This document shows, piece by piece, positions 21,805 to 33,500 of a stretch of 64,000 bases of DNA. The position numbers and the translations under genes are program-made. This stretch comes from Imbricaverruca yamaguchii. Its lineage: Eukaryota > Arthropoda > Thecostraca > Neoverrucidae. The notes below the pieces were generated by a model. The model was not told the origin of the DNA. It saw nothing but the letters and a program-made list of their open reading frames with translations, and made no database searches. How positions within the stretch are numbered: position 1 is the stretch's first letter; the number at the start of each line of letters is the position of its first letter. The DNA is taken from the NCBI GenBank assembly GCA_034440575.1, contig JAOTOL010001342.1, positions 454,501-518,500 on the forward strand, read 5' to 3'.

Positions 21805-24048
21805 ATGCAAACATGGCTTAGTTGGAATAATTGGAAAGATCAGTGCAACAGAGTCACCGAACTTAACAAATCACTAAAAAATAATTACATTAAGAGCCAA
21901 GTTCTGAAACTAGAAGAATGCAAACATAGTCCTCGAAAATACCATCAAATTTTAAAGGGGATAATTGGTAACACGACGTCCCAAAGCATACCACCCCTAG
22001 ATGGTCCAAGTGGTGCAATTATTGATGATGCAGAGAAGGCAACACTCTTGAACGCCCATTTTGCGAAACAATCCCAATCGCCTAATAACTTGCAACTACC
22101 TTCTATGGACGCACAAAATGATCATAGCATTCCAAGTTTGGCAGAAATGCAAGTTACTGAAAATGAAGTTCTTCAGCAACTCAGCCATCTAAATCCAAAT
22201 GAATCGACAGGACCCGATGAAATACCTCCCAGGCTGCTTAAACTAATTGCTATTCTTATCTACGAACCCCTTACTAAGTTATTCAACAAATCGTTATCAC
22301 TTGGAGTTTTCCCAATGGAATGGAAACAAGCAAATGTGTCGCCCATATTCAAAAAGAAAGGATCATGCTCTGATCCCACAAATTATAGGCCAATTAGCCT
22401 CTTATCGTGCTTGTCCAAAATCCTAGAAAAGTTAGTTTTTAAACGAATTTATTCACACATAACTGATAACAATATACTCTCTGAAAGGCAAACTGGTTAC
22501 CGTCCATATCATGGGACCCAACTACAGTTGCTCTACTTGACACATACGTTATATTCATCTTTAGATATAAATCTTGACTTTACATGTATATATTTGGACA
22601 TACAAAAATATTTTGATACTATAAGGCATGCAGGGCTTATTTTTAAGTGCAAAAACCATTGTGGGATTGACGGCACTGCATTAATGTGACTGCAATCATA
22701 CTTACATAATAGGGAACAACGTGTATGGGTAGGAAACAGCCTTTCACCACCAACTACCATAAATGCGGGTTGCCCACAGGGTTCTGTCTTGGGACCCCTT
22801 TTGGCATTAATATATTTAAATGACTTGGCAGACATGATTACAAATGAAATCCTTTTTTTCGCTGATGACACGTCGCTTTACGCTTCACATATACAAGGCT
22901 CACTAGAAGCACAGCAATCGATTCAAAAAAATTTCGATATTATACACGAATTTGGAACAACATGGGGCATACAATTTAATGCGGCAAAAACGATCCAACA
23001 AACATTCACATGTAAGAGTATCAGTAAACCGCTAAATCTCAGAATGGGACGCCAGCCAATACCAATCTTAGGAAATCATAAACACCTCGGCCTTACATTT
23101 TCTTCCGACTTCCGCTTCCATAGTCACATAAACGATATTATCCTAAAGGTCAATTGTGCACTAAGCCCCCTTTATCCTGTTGCAAGTAAGATTCCCAAAC
23201 AAATCCTCTGTAACTTGTATAAAATTTACATTCGGCCTCTGTTTGACTATGCAGATACTATATATGACGGACATATAACAATATCTGATGCACTCAGACT
23301 TGAGAAATTACAAAAAAGAGCAACTAGATTAATCACAGGTGCACTATATAGAACATCATCAGGAAAAATTAGATCGGAATTGGGATTGGATGAGCTAAAA
23401 ACACGGCGAGAAATTCATAAACTTCTTATGTTCCACAAAATCAAGCGCGCAGGTCCGGGTCTACCAATTTATATTATAAAACTAGTTACTGAACCACGGC
23501 ATACAGTTACAGGAAGGCGTCCCAGAAATTCAACTACACTGACAGTCCCGCTAAATAGAACCGCCTTGTTTTCCCTGGCCACAACAAAGGTGTGGAACAA
23601 TCTTCCTGAAAATGTGAGGCATGAACGAAACATCAATAAATTGAAGAGGGAAATTATGGGTCGTACAGGTGCCACGATACCGCCACAATATTATTGTCTT
23701 GGTACGAAACCAGGCAACACGCTGCATGCAAGGTTCAGGATGGGCCTCACTGAACTAAACGCAGACACATTTGTTGTCAATCCTCTACATGACCCATCAT
23801 GCTCATGCGGCTATTCCAAACAAGATGCAATTCATTTCATATTTCACTGTCCTCTTTATGCTTACCATAGAAATATTATATTTACCAGACTGAGAAACAC
23901 GACAGATATGTTCACTAACTTAACCGAAAAGAAGATTTCACAAACGCTCATTTTTGGAAATGGTCTCGGTAAGAACCTTCAGCTGTGTGTAGCCTTAGCA
24001 TTTCAGACGTTTCTTATCAACACAAAACGCTTTAACACAAAAAATTAA
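21805..24048 (+). pseudogene. LINE reverse transcriptase with one in-frame stop
   Basis: A single frame over 2.2 kb interrupted only by TGA at 22687-22689, where the family usually has Trp. It carries WKQANVSPIFKKKG, NYRPISLLSCLSKILEK, YLDIQKYFDTI (motif A), GCPQGSVLGPLL, FFADDTSLYAS (motif C) and the thumb. The C-terminus has a Cys/His motif, CSCGYSKQDAIHFIFHC, as in many Jockey/I-type elements. Near-intactness suggests a young insertion. It is inactive as it stands. Confidence 0.85.
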
Positions 24049-24313
24049 CATACAGAACAAACTAGGTGCTGCCGGGTGCGGGCGCAGTATGAGTACCACA
24101 CATGTGTGCATACTTTGTGCCGATGGGGCGTGCTGGCGGGGCGGGGGGCGATTGTCGCACCGTGTCGGTGGTCAAGTTTTATTGGATGGAAACGTTGTTG
24201 CGAGAGGCACCTCGAATTAAGATCATTTTGGTCTTTTGTGCCAATCGCAAAATTGTTCATGCTATGTGTGCCATGATGTGCTAAATAAATAAACAAACAA
24301 ACAAACAAACGTC

Positions 24314-25411
24314 TATGGGACGAAATAAGGATGAGTATGTTTGTTCTTATTTGGTGACTTTGTCATATAACATATTTTATAACCGCTTATACCTAAAAAA
24401 ACTTCCAAATTCCATACATGCGCTTAACATTCCGTTCGCATGCAACGCAATCATGACTGGAAAACGATTTCTAGTAATCTGTATCTCGGAGGACCACAAA
24501 TTCCGGTGTTTTGGGACGTCGTACTCTGAAGTTCAGCAGGCACCATCAAGGTAAGTAAGGACCTCATAAAAGAATATGTGAAGTTGTGAAACCTCTATAT
24601 TTACTTCTTCACACGTTTCTGAAGGATTCTGAAGTCCAATTTCTGGGAACTTGCAGCCCGCAAGACCAGTGTTTCCCGTTATTTTAGAGGTGACACATGA
24701 GCGCGACCCAAAGCTGGGTCGTGTGAAAACCAAGATACTTTTCTATATATATTATCAATGCCGATATGCACACCAAGGGAGATCAAATGCATATTACCGT
24801 GTTTGTGCTTAGGTCTTTTTCATCTGTCTAACACCAATCGCCATATAAATTTCTTAGAAGTGAATTGCCGTACGTCTCGTCTCTGACCTATACCGGGAAG
24901 AAACTCATTCATCTCTGGAATGACGGTTAGCTGGTAAGCTTACGCTTGGGCATGCAGCATTCCCGCGTCAATGTCAGGCTGTGATGATGGTAGACCGCAG
25001 TTAACATGAAGAAGGCATTTATTGGAACATTAGACGTTCTACATGTGCAGTTTGAACTGCCACACGTTAAAGTGGTGGAAGTTACTTGAGAATATTTATT
25101 TTCATGCCCATTCACACCCTTGATTTTAGATTGCTACATTGGAATTCACTTCTTCAGCCGCTGACCCGGCTATTCCTTAGCCAATGAAAACTGAAGTACA
25201 GCAGCGAACCTCGGACACCTAAAGCTAATCAGACACGTGATTATCGTACCACAGCGTTTGCACTTCTCGAACACCTGAAACCATGGGCAGGAGGCGCTCG
25301 GCCATCTGTGGTCGAATGTAGCACAGATTGGCGGTAGTCGTTGACCAGACGATTAACCAATCATCTGCCATTAAACCGCACTGACATGTGCAGGTCATTA
25401 CGCTGACTGAG
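24314..25411. other. Upstream region of type B gene (U2)
   Basis: Homologous to 9304-10409 of U1 with few differences, and without a gene. The promoter palindrome is at 25304-25328 with one mismatch in the left arm (ATCTGTGGT). Confidence 0.65.
25304..25328 (+). promoter_or_regulatory. Conserved palindrome upstream of type B gene (U2)
   Basis: ATCTGTGGT, a 7 bp spacer, then AGCACAGAT. The only copy with an arm mismatch. Confidence 0.5.
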
Positions 25412-25418
25412 TATATAA
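25412..25418 (+). promoter_or_regulatory. TATA box of type B gene (U2)
   Basis: TATATAA, 80 bp upstream of the ATG at 25492. CATGTG and AGGTCA precede it as in U1. Confidence 0.85.
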
Positions 25419-25491
25419 TATCATGTCGTCGGATAATCGGTACAGCCTCACCTCGGTAGTGAGACAGGGGCCAACTGCCTACACGGACAAC

Positions 25492-27156
25492 ATGAAGCTG
25501 CTAGTGGCCGCCTGTCTGGTGGCGCTTGCCGTCGCCGTGCCTCTCGACTCTCGGGTCGAGGACCAGGACGAGCTGGAGATGCACGAGATGAACGCACCCA
25601 CCTACCTGGAGGCTCAGGAGAAGGCTGGTCTCGGAGCCGACCGCGCCACGAGCCTGTCCCGCTCCGGTCAGGTGCTGGACCAGGCCTTCTGGAAGAACAT
25701 TGCCCAGGACATCCTCAGGACGAAGCTGGCAGATCCCGTCTACAACTACCAGGCGAAGAACGCTGTCCTCTTCATCGGTGACGGTATGTCCATCGCTACA
25801 CTGGCCGCTGCCCGGAAGCTCAAGGGTCTGGCGAACGGAGCCGACGTGCCCGAACACTCCATGCTGTCCTGGGAGACCTTCCCCTATCTGGGCCTGTCCA
25901 AGACGTACAACTGTGACCGTTGGACAGCCGACTCCGCCTCCACCGCCACTGCCTACCTGACCGGCACCAAGGGTAACTTCCTGACGGTCGGTGTCGATTG
26001 CGCTGTCCTAGTCTGGAACTGTGACGCCGTCAACGAGAGTACCTCCCCCAAGTCGATCCTCCGCTACGGAGTTGAGGCCGGTAAGTGGGTCGGTCTGGTG
26101 TCCACCGCCCGCATCACTCACGCCTCGCCCGCTGCCACCTTCGGCCACACCGCATACCGCACCTGGGAGTCGGACGCCGATTTCGAAGCCATGGCCTGGA
26201 TGACCGGACCCGTTCAGGATTCTTGCACGAACGTGATGAAGGATCTGTCCACCCAGTTCGTTGAACGTGAGGGCATCGACATCAACGTCGCCTTCGGAGG
26301 CGGCTGGGGTAAGTTCACGCCCATGGAGGTCGAGGGCGGCGCCCGTCTGGATGGTCGTGATCTTATCCAGGAGTGGAAGGACAAGCAGGCCTCTCTGGGA
26401 CGCACGTATGCCTACCTCACCACCAAGGATGAGCTCAACAACTTTGACGCCACCTCCGCCGATTACGTCCTGGGTCTGTTCAGCCGTAGCCACATGCAGT
26501 ACCGCGCCTTCCAGACTCCTGATGACGCCAGCCTCACTGATATGGTGACGAAGGCTCTGGAAATCCTGAAGCGTGGACCCAATGGATTCGTGATGTTCGT
26601 AGAGGGCGCCAAGATCGATCACGGTCACCACTACGGCAACGCGTATACGGCCATCGACGAGACTATCGAGCTTGAGGAGGTCGTCCAGCACGTGATGGAC
26701 AACACCGACGAGACTGACACTCTCATTGTCGTCTCCTCGGACCACTCGCACACGTTCTCCATCAATGGCTACCCGGAGCGCGGACTGGATATGTTCGGCC
26801 CTGCCTCCTTCCTCGCCGGTGGTATGCAGAAGGGTGGACCTCCGCCCAAGCTGCCCTATCCGATCATGCAGTACGCCAACGGTCCGGGCGGCAGCGAGGT
26901 CTGGTCCGAGTTCGAGGCGAAGCGGGCTCGCCTCGCCGACGTCAGTCCGACAGCCGAGTGGCGCGACCCGCACTACAAGCAGGTGGCCGGCATCTACCTG
27001 CCGAAGGAGACCCACGGCGGCGAGGATGTGGCCATCTTCGCTCGTGGCCCCGGCGCCCACCTGCTGCGTGGCAGTCTGGAGGAGAACGTCATCCACCACA
27101 TCATCAACTTCGCCCTGTGCCAGGGAGAATACGCTACCATCTGCGACACGAAGTAA
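25492..27156 (+). CDS. Secreted alkaline phosphatase, type B (unit 2)
   Basis: 554 aa from the MKLLVAACLV start, essentially the same protein as U1 B. The one clear replacement is Met278 in place of Lys (FTPMEVEGG). Catalytic Ser148 and all metal ligands are intact, and the C-terminus is CDTK without an anchor signal. Synonymous differences from U1 are scattered. Downstream, the B flank is interrupted by a duplication, microsatellites and a SINE before the central repeat array of the inverted duplication. Confidence 0.95.
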   Translation: MKLLVAACLVALAVAVPLDSRVEDQDELEMHEMNAPTYLEAQEKAGLGADRATSLSRSGQVLDQAFWKNIAQDILRTKLADPVYNYQAKNAVLFIGDGMSIATLAAARKLKGLANGADVPEHSMLSWETFPYLGLSKTYNCDRWTADSASTATAYLTGTKGNFLTVGVDCAVLVWNCDAVNESTSPKSILRYGVEAGKWVGLVSTARITHASPAATFGHTAYRTWESDADFEAMAWMTGPVQDSCTNVMKDLSTQFVEREGIDINVAFGGGWGKFTPMEVEGGARLDGRDLIQEWKDKQASLGRTYAYLTTKDELNNFDATSADYVLGLFSRSHMQYRAFQTPDDASLTDMVTKALEILKRGPNGFVMFVEGAKIDHGHHYGNAYTAIDETIELEEVVQHVMDNTDETDTLIVVSSDHSHTFSINGYPERGLDMFGPASFLAGGMQKGGPPPKLPYPIMQYANGPGGSEVWSEFEAKRARLADVSPTAEWRDPHYKQVAGIYLPKETHGGEDVAIFARGPGAHLLRGSLEENVIHHIINFALCQGEYATICDTK

Positions 27157-28215
27157 AGTTCTCTTCGAAATGTGCTTCCACTGAAAGTAATCAACAGTCA
27201 GTGGCCTGTAAATTCTGAATATTCTAGCAGTTGTATATGTCGTTCCACTACTGTTACGGAGTCCGTTCATGCGTGTATCCGAATGTCTAGACTCTAGAGC
27301 AAAGCTGCGAATGGTTCGATGCTTAAAACGAGAAATATATGATGGACATGCATTGTACGATATTTAATGTGGTTTTAGGCCCGGTGCGTGGTTGCTTCCG
27401 AACAATTCAAAGCATACGTGAAGCTAGATGTTACGAGTTGGTGCTCCGGCGTTTTCATATTCTATAAGAGCACCGCATAGGCCTCATCAGAAGGTAACAT
27501 AAAACTACATATAATAAACTGAAAGAAAGGAAGATCAGCAACTGGTTGGCATCCATATCGGAAACATACTGCATTACCAATTGTCCGAAAAGTTTTAAAT
27601 AACGCTTCATGACGTTTTATTGGGCAATATCTGACTGGAAGTGTGCATGGTTCAATTCCAACTAAGTAGTAATATTCACACGGAATTTTACGACGATTTA
27701 GTGCATTTCGGACGTATGTACATGCACAAGGACAAACAAAAAGAGTGATGAAGCTATACTTTGGTGCAGCCATGGGTGAGGAACTTAAAGCACTGTCACA
27801 TGCATGCAATAGTTGCGTAGGACTGGTTCCCCGCAAGCGGTAGGCTCATCAGAAAGATAAGGGCAAGTATCGTCAATCATTATCTTTGACTTTCAATTTT
27901 TGGGGATGTGATTGCAGCTCCTTCAGCTTCACTGAGTTTACATTTCCATGATTTAACACAAGTGTCTCTTCTATATACGGAACCAATCGGATACGGTGTT
28001 GATTTGGTACCTTGGGTGACCCCGACCCCCAAAACTGACCTGTTACGCCTATTATGTTATGTTACCCTTCCCCACTTATTGTGGAATCCTATGATTGGGA
28101 CACCAATCCAATTCGGCTCTTTCAGGCACTCTTGCATCCGGGCTCAAATAGGTAGCAGATTTACAATGCATTTAAAGTGTTGTTTCCAGACCCATGAGGT
28201 AATAAAATAACCCGA
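27157..28215 (+). other. Downstream flank of type B gene (U2)
   Basis: Homologous to 12155-13210 of U1, with no gene. Frames at 27462-27836 and 27908-28210 are not preserved as ORFs in the other units. Confidence 0.65.
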
Positions 28216-29193
28216 GAAAATTATACGAGGCAATCCAAAGCAACATAAAATATTTCAGGCGCTAACCTACATATGCTGAACATATAATAACGAGCTCAGC
28301 TGCCGGGGTAGAATCTGGCATAGCGGGCATGGCTGTGTAAATACACAAGGATACGTATGCATATATGCCCATTCAGATTTACAGGAAATTCACCTCAACA
28401 TGTTGTCAAGAAACATATGACGTCCGTCTCCTTCAGGTTTCATTTTGTTTCAATCCGACCCAAAGCTGATTGAGCTCCTCTATATCGCTCGCTAAACGCG
28501 ACTCACTTAACCCATGAAGTCAAACCATAAACCACTGTGTAAGGTTTGAGCACTGTCCAGAAAAGAGAGGTCCACATACATGCCTCTACTCTTGATACAG
28601 AGCCTGATCACTAAAGGAGTTGAAAGTAATGAATACGTTGTAGGAATTTACCTTGACTTGAGAAAAGCATTTGATATCGTTGACAGAAATATTGAAATTG
28701 ACAGAAATCAGAAATATTGTGTGCAAAAATGGAAAAATATGGTGTAAAGTGTAATTCAATCAAAATAATATGGTCATATTTATCGGGAAGAACACAAGCT
28801 ACTACAATGAATAACAGTACCTCAGATAATTCTACGAGGCAGTCCAAAGTAACATAAATTATTTCTGGCGCTATCCTACATATGCTGAACATATGATAAC
28901 GAGCTCAGCTGCCGGGGTAGAATCTCGCATAGCGGGCATGGCTGTGTAAATACACAAGAATACGTATACATAAATGCCCATTCAGATTTACAGGAAATTC
29001 ACCTAAACATGTTGTCAATAGACATGTGACGTCCGTCTCCTTGAGGTTTCATTTTGTTTCAATCCGACCCAAAGCTGACTGAGCTCCTCTATATCGTTCG
29101 CTAAACGCGACTCACTTAACCCATGAAGTCAAACCTTAAAGCACTGTGTAAGGTTTGAGCACTGTTCAGAAAAGAGCGGTCCACATACATGCC
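28216..29193. repeat. Direct duplication of B flank bracketing an RT fragment
   Basis: Positions 28216-28583 and 28827-29193 are direct repeats of about 370 bp, with shared landmarks ACATATGCTGAACATAT, CAGCTGCCGGGGTAGAATC and AACCCATGAAGTCAAACC. U1 has this flank once (13211-13510). The 243 bp between the repeats encodes a LINE fragment. Confidence 0.8.
28584..28826 (+). pseudogene. LINE reverse transcriptase fragment
   Basis: Translation shows GIYLDLRKAFDIVD, the RT motif A block. After a frame change it reads KMEKYGVKCNSIKIIWSYL, the segment that normally follows motif A. Only about 80 codons remain. It differs from both large LINEs in the window. Confidence 0.7.
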
Positions 29194-29316
29194 ACATACA
29201 TATTATTGAGGGTGTACTTAACTTACTTCTAGACATACTTCTTGAGCAGATATTAAAATACTTAGCAGCTAATTGTTGCTGTGTGTGTATGTGTGTACAG
29301 GGATGCTGGCATGTGA

Positions 29317-29549
<233 letters not shown>

Positions 29550-29740
29550 TGCTGGGGTGTTGTCATGTGATTATGTGTATGTGTGTATGTGCATATGTGT
29601 GTGTGTGTTTGCTCTTAACCATATATAAAGTCGAAAACACCCAACCACTGGTTCCTCCCACATTCCATCCAGTAACAAGCCCATGCTTAGCTGGGTAGAG
29701 TTGTGGTGAGGAGCCAAAGTTAAAAAAACAAAAACCAATC

Positions 29741-30240
29741 AGGAGTGCTCACCACCATCCGGCCACAAACCAGCTGCTAACATTATATGTTAGACCCTAA
29801 TTTCTTGTCGGGATGGATCCAGGGTGAGCCATATGCCTCCTTTGGATATGAATACTAACAGCATTCTTTTTTATTAGTCTTACCGCTCTAATACCCGATG
29901 CTTACTGCTTGCTAATTTATTTGTTTTCCATCTCTTAGCTGGGAGTGCCGCGACTTTACTGTTTATTTTATGGTGTTAACGTAAGGTGCTTGCTTGTTTG
30001 TTTGTTTGTTTATTGGTTGCTTCACGACACACTTTATGCACATTCACGGCTAATGGCGCCGCCGACACTGTTTCGCCGGTGGGCCACGGGATTGGGAAAT
30101 GTCCTGAGTGGCGCTAGAGTCGAACCCGGGACCTTTGGTACCCATAGCCCGACACCTTAAGCACTCGGCCATCCCCGCCCCGTAATGTGCTTGCAGTCGT
30201 TGGGTAATTGGAGGGGGCGCTCCTGGTCACCTGATCTTGG
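29741..30240. repeat. Dispersed repeat interrupted by a SINE
   Basis: Positions 29741-29992 plus 30182-30240 match 39908-40204 continuously; shared landmarks are CACCATCCGGCCACAAACCA and GGGAGTGCCGCGACTT. The copy at 39908 shows the empty site of the SINE at 40138-40149. The repeat class is unknown and no coding is seen. Confidence 0.75.
29993..30181 (-). mobile_element. tRNA-derived SINE with target-site duplication
   Basis: Read on the minus strand, it starts GGGGCGGGGATGGCCGAGTG (A box), has the B box GGTTCGACTC at about 30117-30126, a ~100 bp body, and ends in (AAAC)n. Flanking 12 bp repeats GTAAGGTGCTTG (29981-29992) and GTAATGTGCTTG (30182-30193) differ at one base. The uninterrupted target is seen at 40138. 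The head resembles a long-variable-arm tRNA (Ser/Leu type), but it is not a working tRNA gene. Confidence 0.88.
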
Positions 30241-30244
30241 GTGG

Positions 30245-30559
30245 TGGACATTAAAAATAATAACCTTGATAATAATCTCCATGTTGTTCTTGGTCATAAT
30301 GAATCAATATAATGAACAAGGATGGCGCAGTTGGGCAAGTCTACTGATGATGTTTTCCGGAAGCGCATACGTGACGTCAACGTGTAGCCGATCTTTTTGG
30401 CAAGGTCGTGCTTCGACGAAGCGTTTCCCTCTACCCATGTCAAAGCTACGGTTAAGATAATTTGAATGTAGGCGGGGTCACGCACAGATCATTCAGAGCC
30501 CCAAATATTATCGTGTGCGTCCGATGTACGTGTTCTGATTCAAAGTAGAGCACAATTAT
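30245..30559 (+). other. Distal piece of type B downstream flank (U2)
   Basis: Matches 13500-13800 of U1 and 57715-57980 of U4 closely, including GGATGGCGCAGTTGGGCAA and GTGCTTCGACGAAGCG. It is separated from the proximal flank by the material at 28520-30244. No gene is seen. Confidence 0.75.
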
Positions 30560-33500
30560 AGCACAAATAGAGCACCTCCTCCATTATCCTGGCAAAGCCT
30601 TACCAGTCTTGACGGAATCTTCAATTTTGGAATCCTCGCACCCCTTCATACCTGTTACCACTCCCATCTTCAGGGCCTCTTCTCATTTTCTTGGAAATCT
30701 TTCTGGTCTTCGGGGCCTCATTCAGTCCTGTAGATCAGCTCCATTCTGAGGGACTCCTCTCGAGTCCTGCAGGGCCCTCATTTCTCTTCTAGAGTCCTTT
30801 TTCAAATTAGTTCCTCCTCTCACGTCCTGGGTACCTCTTGCTCTGCGTTTTGATTTGAACTTCGCCCATCATAAGGGTGATATCTTATCTCCTGGTGGAC
30901 TCCTCTTCTCTCCCAGGTTCCTCCCCTTCAAAATTATACACAACCTTTCTTATCTCAGTGGCCTTGTTATTTCCCGGGGACATTCTTGGCCATCTGTGAG
31001 CCTTCTTTTCCGCCATGAAGCCTATCTCTTATCCAATGGCCTTTCTTTCCAATTTTAGTGCCTCCTCATTCATCATAGGATCTTATTTCCAACCTTTTGT
31101 CGTCCTCTTCCGAATTAGGTGCCTCCTGCCATGTCTCTGGATCATCCCTTTCTATTTTGGTGGAACCTTACTCGTTTTGGTGCCTATTTTTGCGTCCCCG
31201 AAACCTCATATCATATCCACTAGCTTTCTTTTCCGTCTTAGGGCCTCCTCTCACTTTCTGGGGCCTCCCTTCCCGTATTGGGGTTTCCTTTGCAATTCTG
31301 GGGGCCTCCGTGCCAATTTTTGGCACTCTCTTGATTTCTGGGGCCTCCTACCCTTTCCTAGGTGGCTCCTTTTTAAAATTATGGGACTCCTTCACATCTA
31401 GGAGGTATCCTCATCTGTGTTTGGAGCCTCATTATCCTCTTAGCAGGTTGCTGTGGTGGTGCAAGCTTATTCCTCACTGTCTCTTGCGATACACTGGTAG
31501 ATCACGTTCTCTATTTCTTCACTGTCCACGGCTCGACTATACACTCTGCTACCTCTGGCCTTGCCCTGACGCGACTGGGCCCTGCCAGGGCGAACAGTAG
31601 GAAGTGGGTCGCGCGTCTCCGTGGTATCATATAACAATAAACCACGGCTCGCGCTCGGCACATGCGATACACGCACAACACCTCCCCTCCAAGTTCATGG
31701 TCAGGTTCCAGGCTATGCCAACGACTACTACACATTTCCACCTCCTCATCTGGCTGGTCATAGTGGCCTTCTCCTCTTCCTGTGGGACCTTGTTACCCAT
31801 CTTCGGGTCCCTGTTGCGTCCGGATAAATATTTCTTATCATCATTTTCTATTGTAGGGTCCTTCTCTTCCATCTTGGGTGCCTCGTTTTCCAAATTAAGA
31901 ATATCTTCCCATCCATCGGAAGCCTCGTGTAACCCTGGGTGGCTTCTTGCCCGTCTCGGTGGCATCATTTTCGTCCTGGAGGTCTCTTTTTCGTCCTGGG
32001 GGGCCTCCTTTTGGTCCTGGGGCCTTCTCACAATCTCTGTTCTATATCTCTTATAGGAACCTGATTACATTTCCTAGATGCCTCGTTGTCAGTCTTGGAT
32101 GCACCTTCACAGCATCATCTTCTGTCCCGTCGGGCTCCTTGCTCACCTTGTTGTCTTTTGCATTTCCGGATAGTGGTCTCCTCAAATTATAGGTGGCGCC
32201 CCCCCCCACCCCCAAGTCTCAAGGCAAGGGGTGGAGACGATTGCCCCCGCCGCCCACACACAGGTAGTGACGTCCCTGCTCCGAAACCTCATCTCACATC
32301 CACTGGCTTTCTTTTCCGGCTTAGGGCCTCCTCTCGTTTTATTGGGTCTCCCTTCCCGTATTGAGACTCCTTTGCAATATTGGGGGTCTCCGTGCCAATT
32401 TTTGGCACTCTCTTGATTTCTGGGACCTCCTACCCTCCCCTAGGTGACATCTTTTTCAACTTATGGGCCCCCTCCTGCAGGCCCCTAATTTCTAGAATCT
32501 CTTTTTTGTCTTGGTGGCCTCCTTTTCGTCCTGGGGCTTTCTTTTCGTCCTATGGGTCTCCTTTTCGTCCTGGAGGGTCTCGTTTTCGTCCTGGGGGCCT
32601 CCCTTTTGTCCTGGAGGGCCTCCTTTTCGTACTGAGGGTCTACTTTTCGTCCTGGGGGCCTCCTGGTCATCATGGGGCATCCTTTTCGTCCTGGGGGCCT
32701 CCTCTTCGTCCTGGGAGCCTCTTTTTCGTCATGGGGGCCTCCGTATCAATATTTGGCACTCTCTTGATTTTTGGGGCCTTCTACCTTCTCCTGGGTGACT
32801 ACTTTTTCAAATTATTGGCCTCCTCCTGGAGGCCCCTAATTTGTGGAATCTCTTCTTCGTCCTGGGGGCCTCCTGTTCGTCCTGGGGACATCTTTTTGGT
32901 CATGGAGGGCCTCCTGTTCGTCCTGGAGGGCCTCCTTTTCATCCTGTGGGCGTCCTGTTCATCATGGGGGCCTCCTTTTCGTCCTGGGGGCCTCCGTATC
33001 AATATTTGGCACTCTCTTTATTTCTTGGGCCTCCTACACTCTCCTAGGTGACTTCTTTTTCAAATTATGGGACTCCTCCTGAAGGCCCCTAATTTGTGGA
33101 ATCTCTTCTTCGTCTTGGGGGCCTCCTTTCCGTCATAGGGGCTTCCTTTTCATCCTGGGGGCCTCCGTATCAATATTTGGCGCTCTCTTTATTTCTTGGG
33201 CCTCCTACACTCTCCTAGGTGACTTCTTTTTCAAATTATGGGACTCCTCCTGGAGGCCCCTAATTTGTAGAATCTCTTTCGTCTTGGGCCTCCTTTTCGT
33301 CCTGGGGTTTTCCTTTTCGTCCTGGGGTCCTCCTGTTCGTCCTGGGGCCATCTTTTTCGTCCTGGAGGGCCTCCTTTTCGTCCTGGGGGCCTCCTTTTCA
33401 TCCTGGGGACCTCCTTTTCGTCCTGGGGTCTTCTTTTCGTCCTGGGGAATTTCTTTTCGTCCTGGGGTCCTCCTGTTCGTCCTGGGGCCATCTTTTTCGT

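Larger units (their letters stand above)
20934..24308 (+). mobile_element. Jockey-like non-LTR retrotransposon inserted in unit 2
   Basis: The element is 5' truncated in the endonuclease domain and ends with an (AAAC)n tail. It is flanked by ACGTC at 20929-20933 and 24309-24313. The U1 homologue shows the uninterrupted site at 9299-9303, so this is a clean insertion with a ~5 bp target duplication, made after U1 and U2 separated. One in-frame stop and two frame changes break its polyprotein. The sequence is much more A/T-rich than the phosphatase genes on either side. Confidence 0.9.

Noticed and set aside
32380..33051. 223-codon frame and several shorter frames on both strands in the central array
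   Set aside because: 21 bp units keep frames open on all sides; the peptides are 7-residue low-complexity repeats with no start context or conservation.
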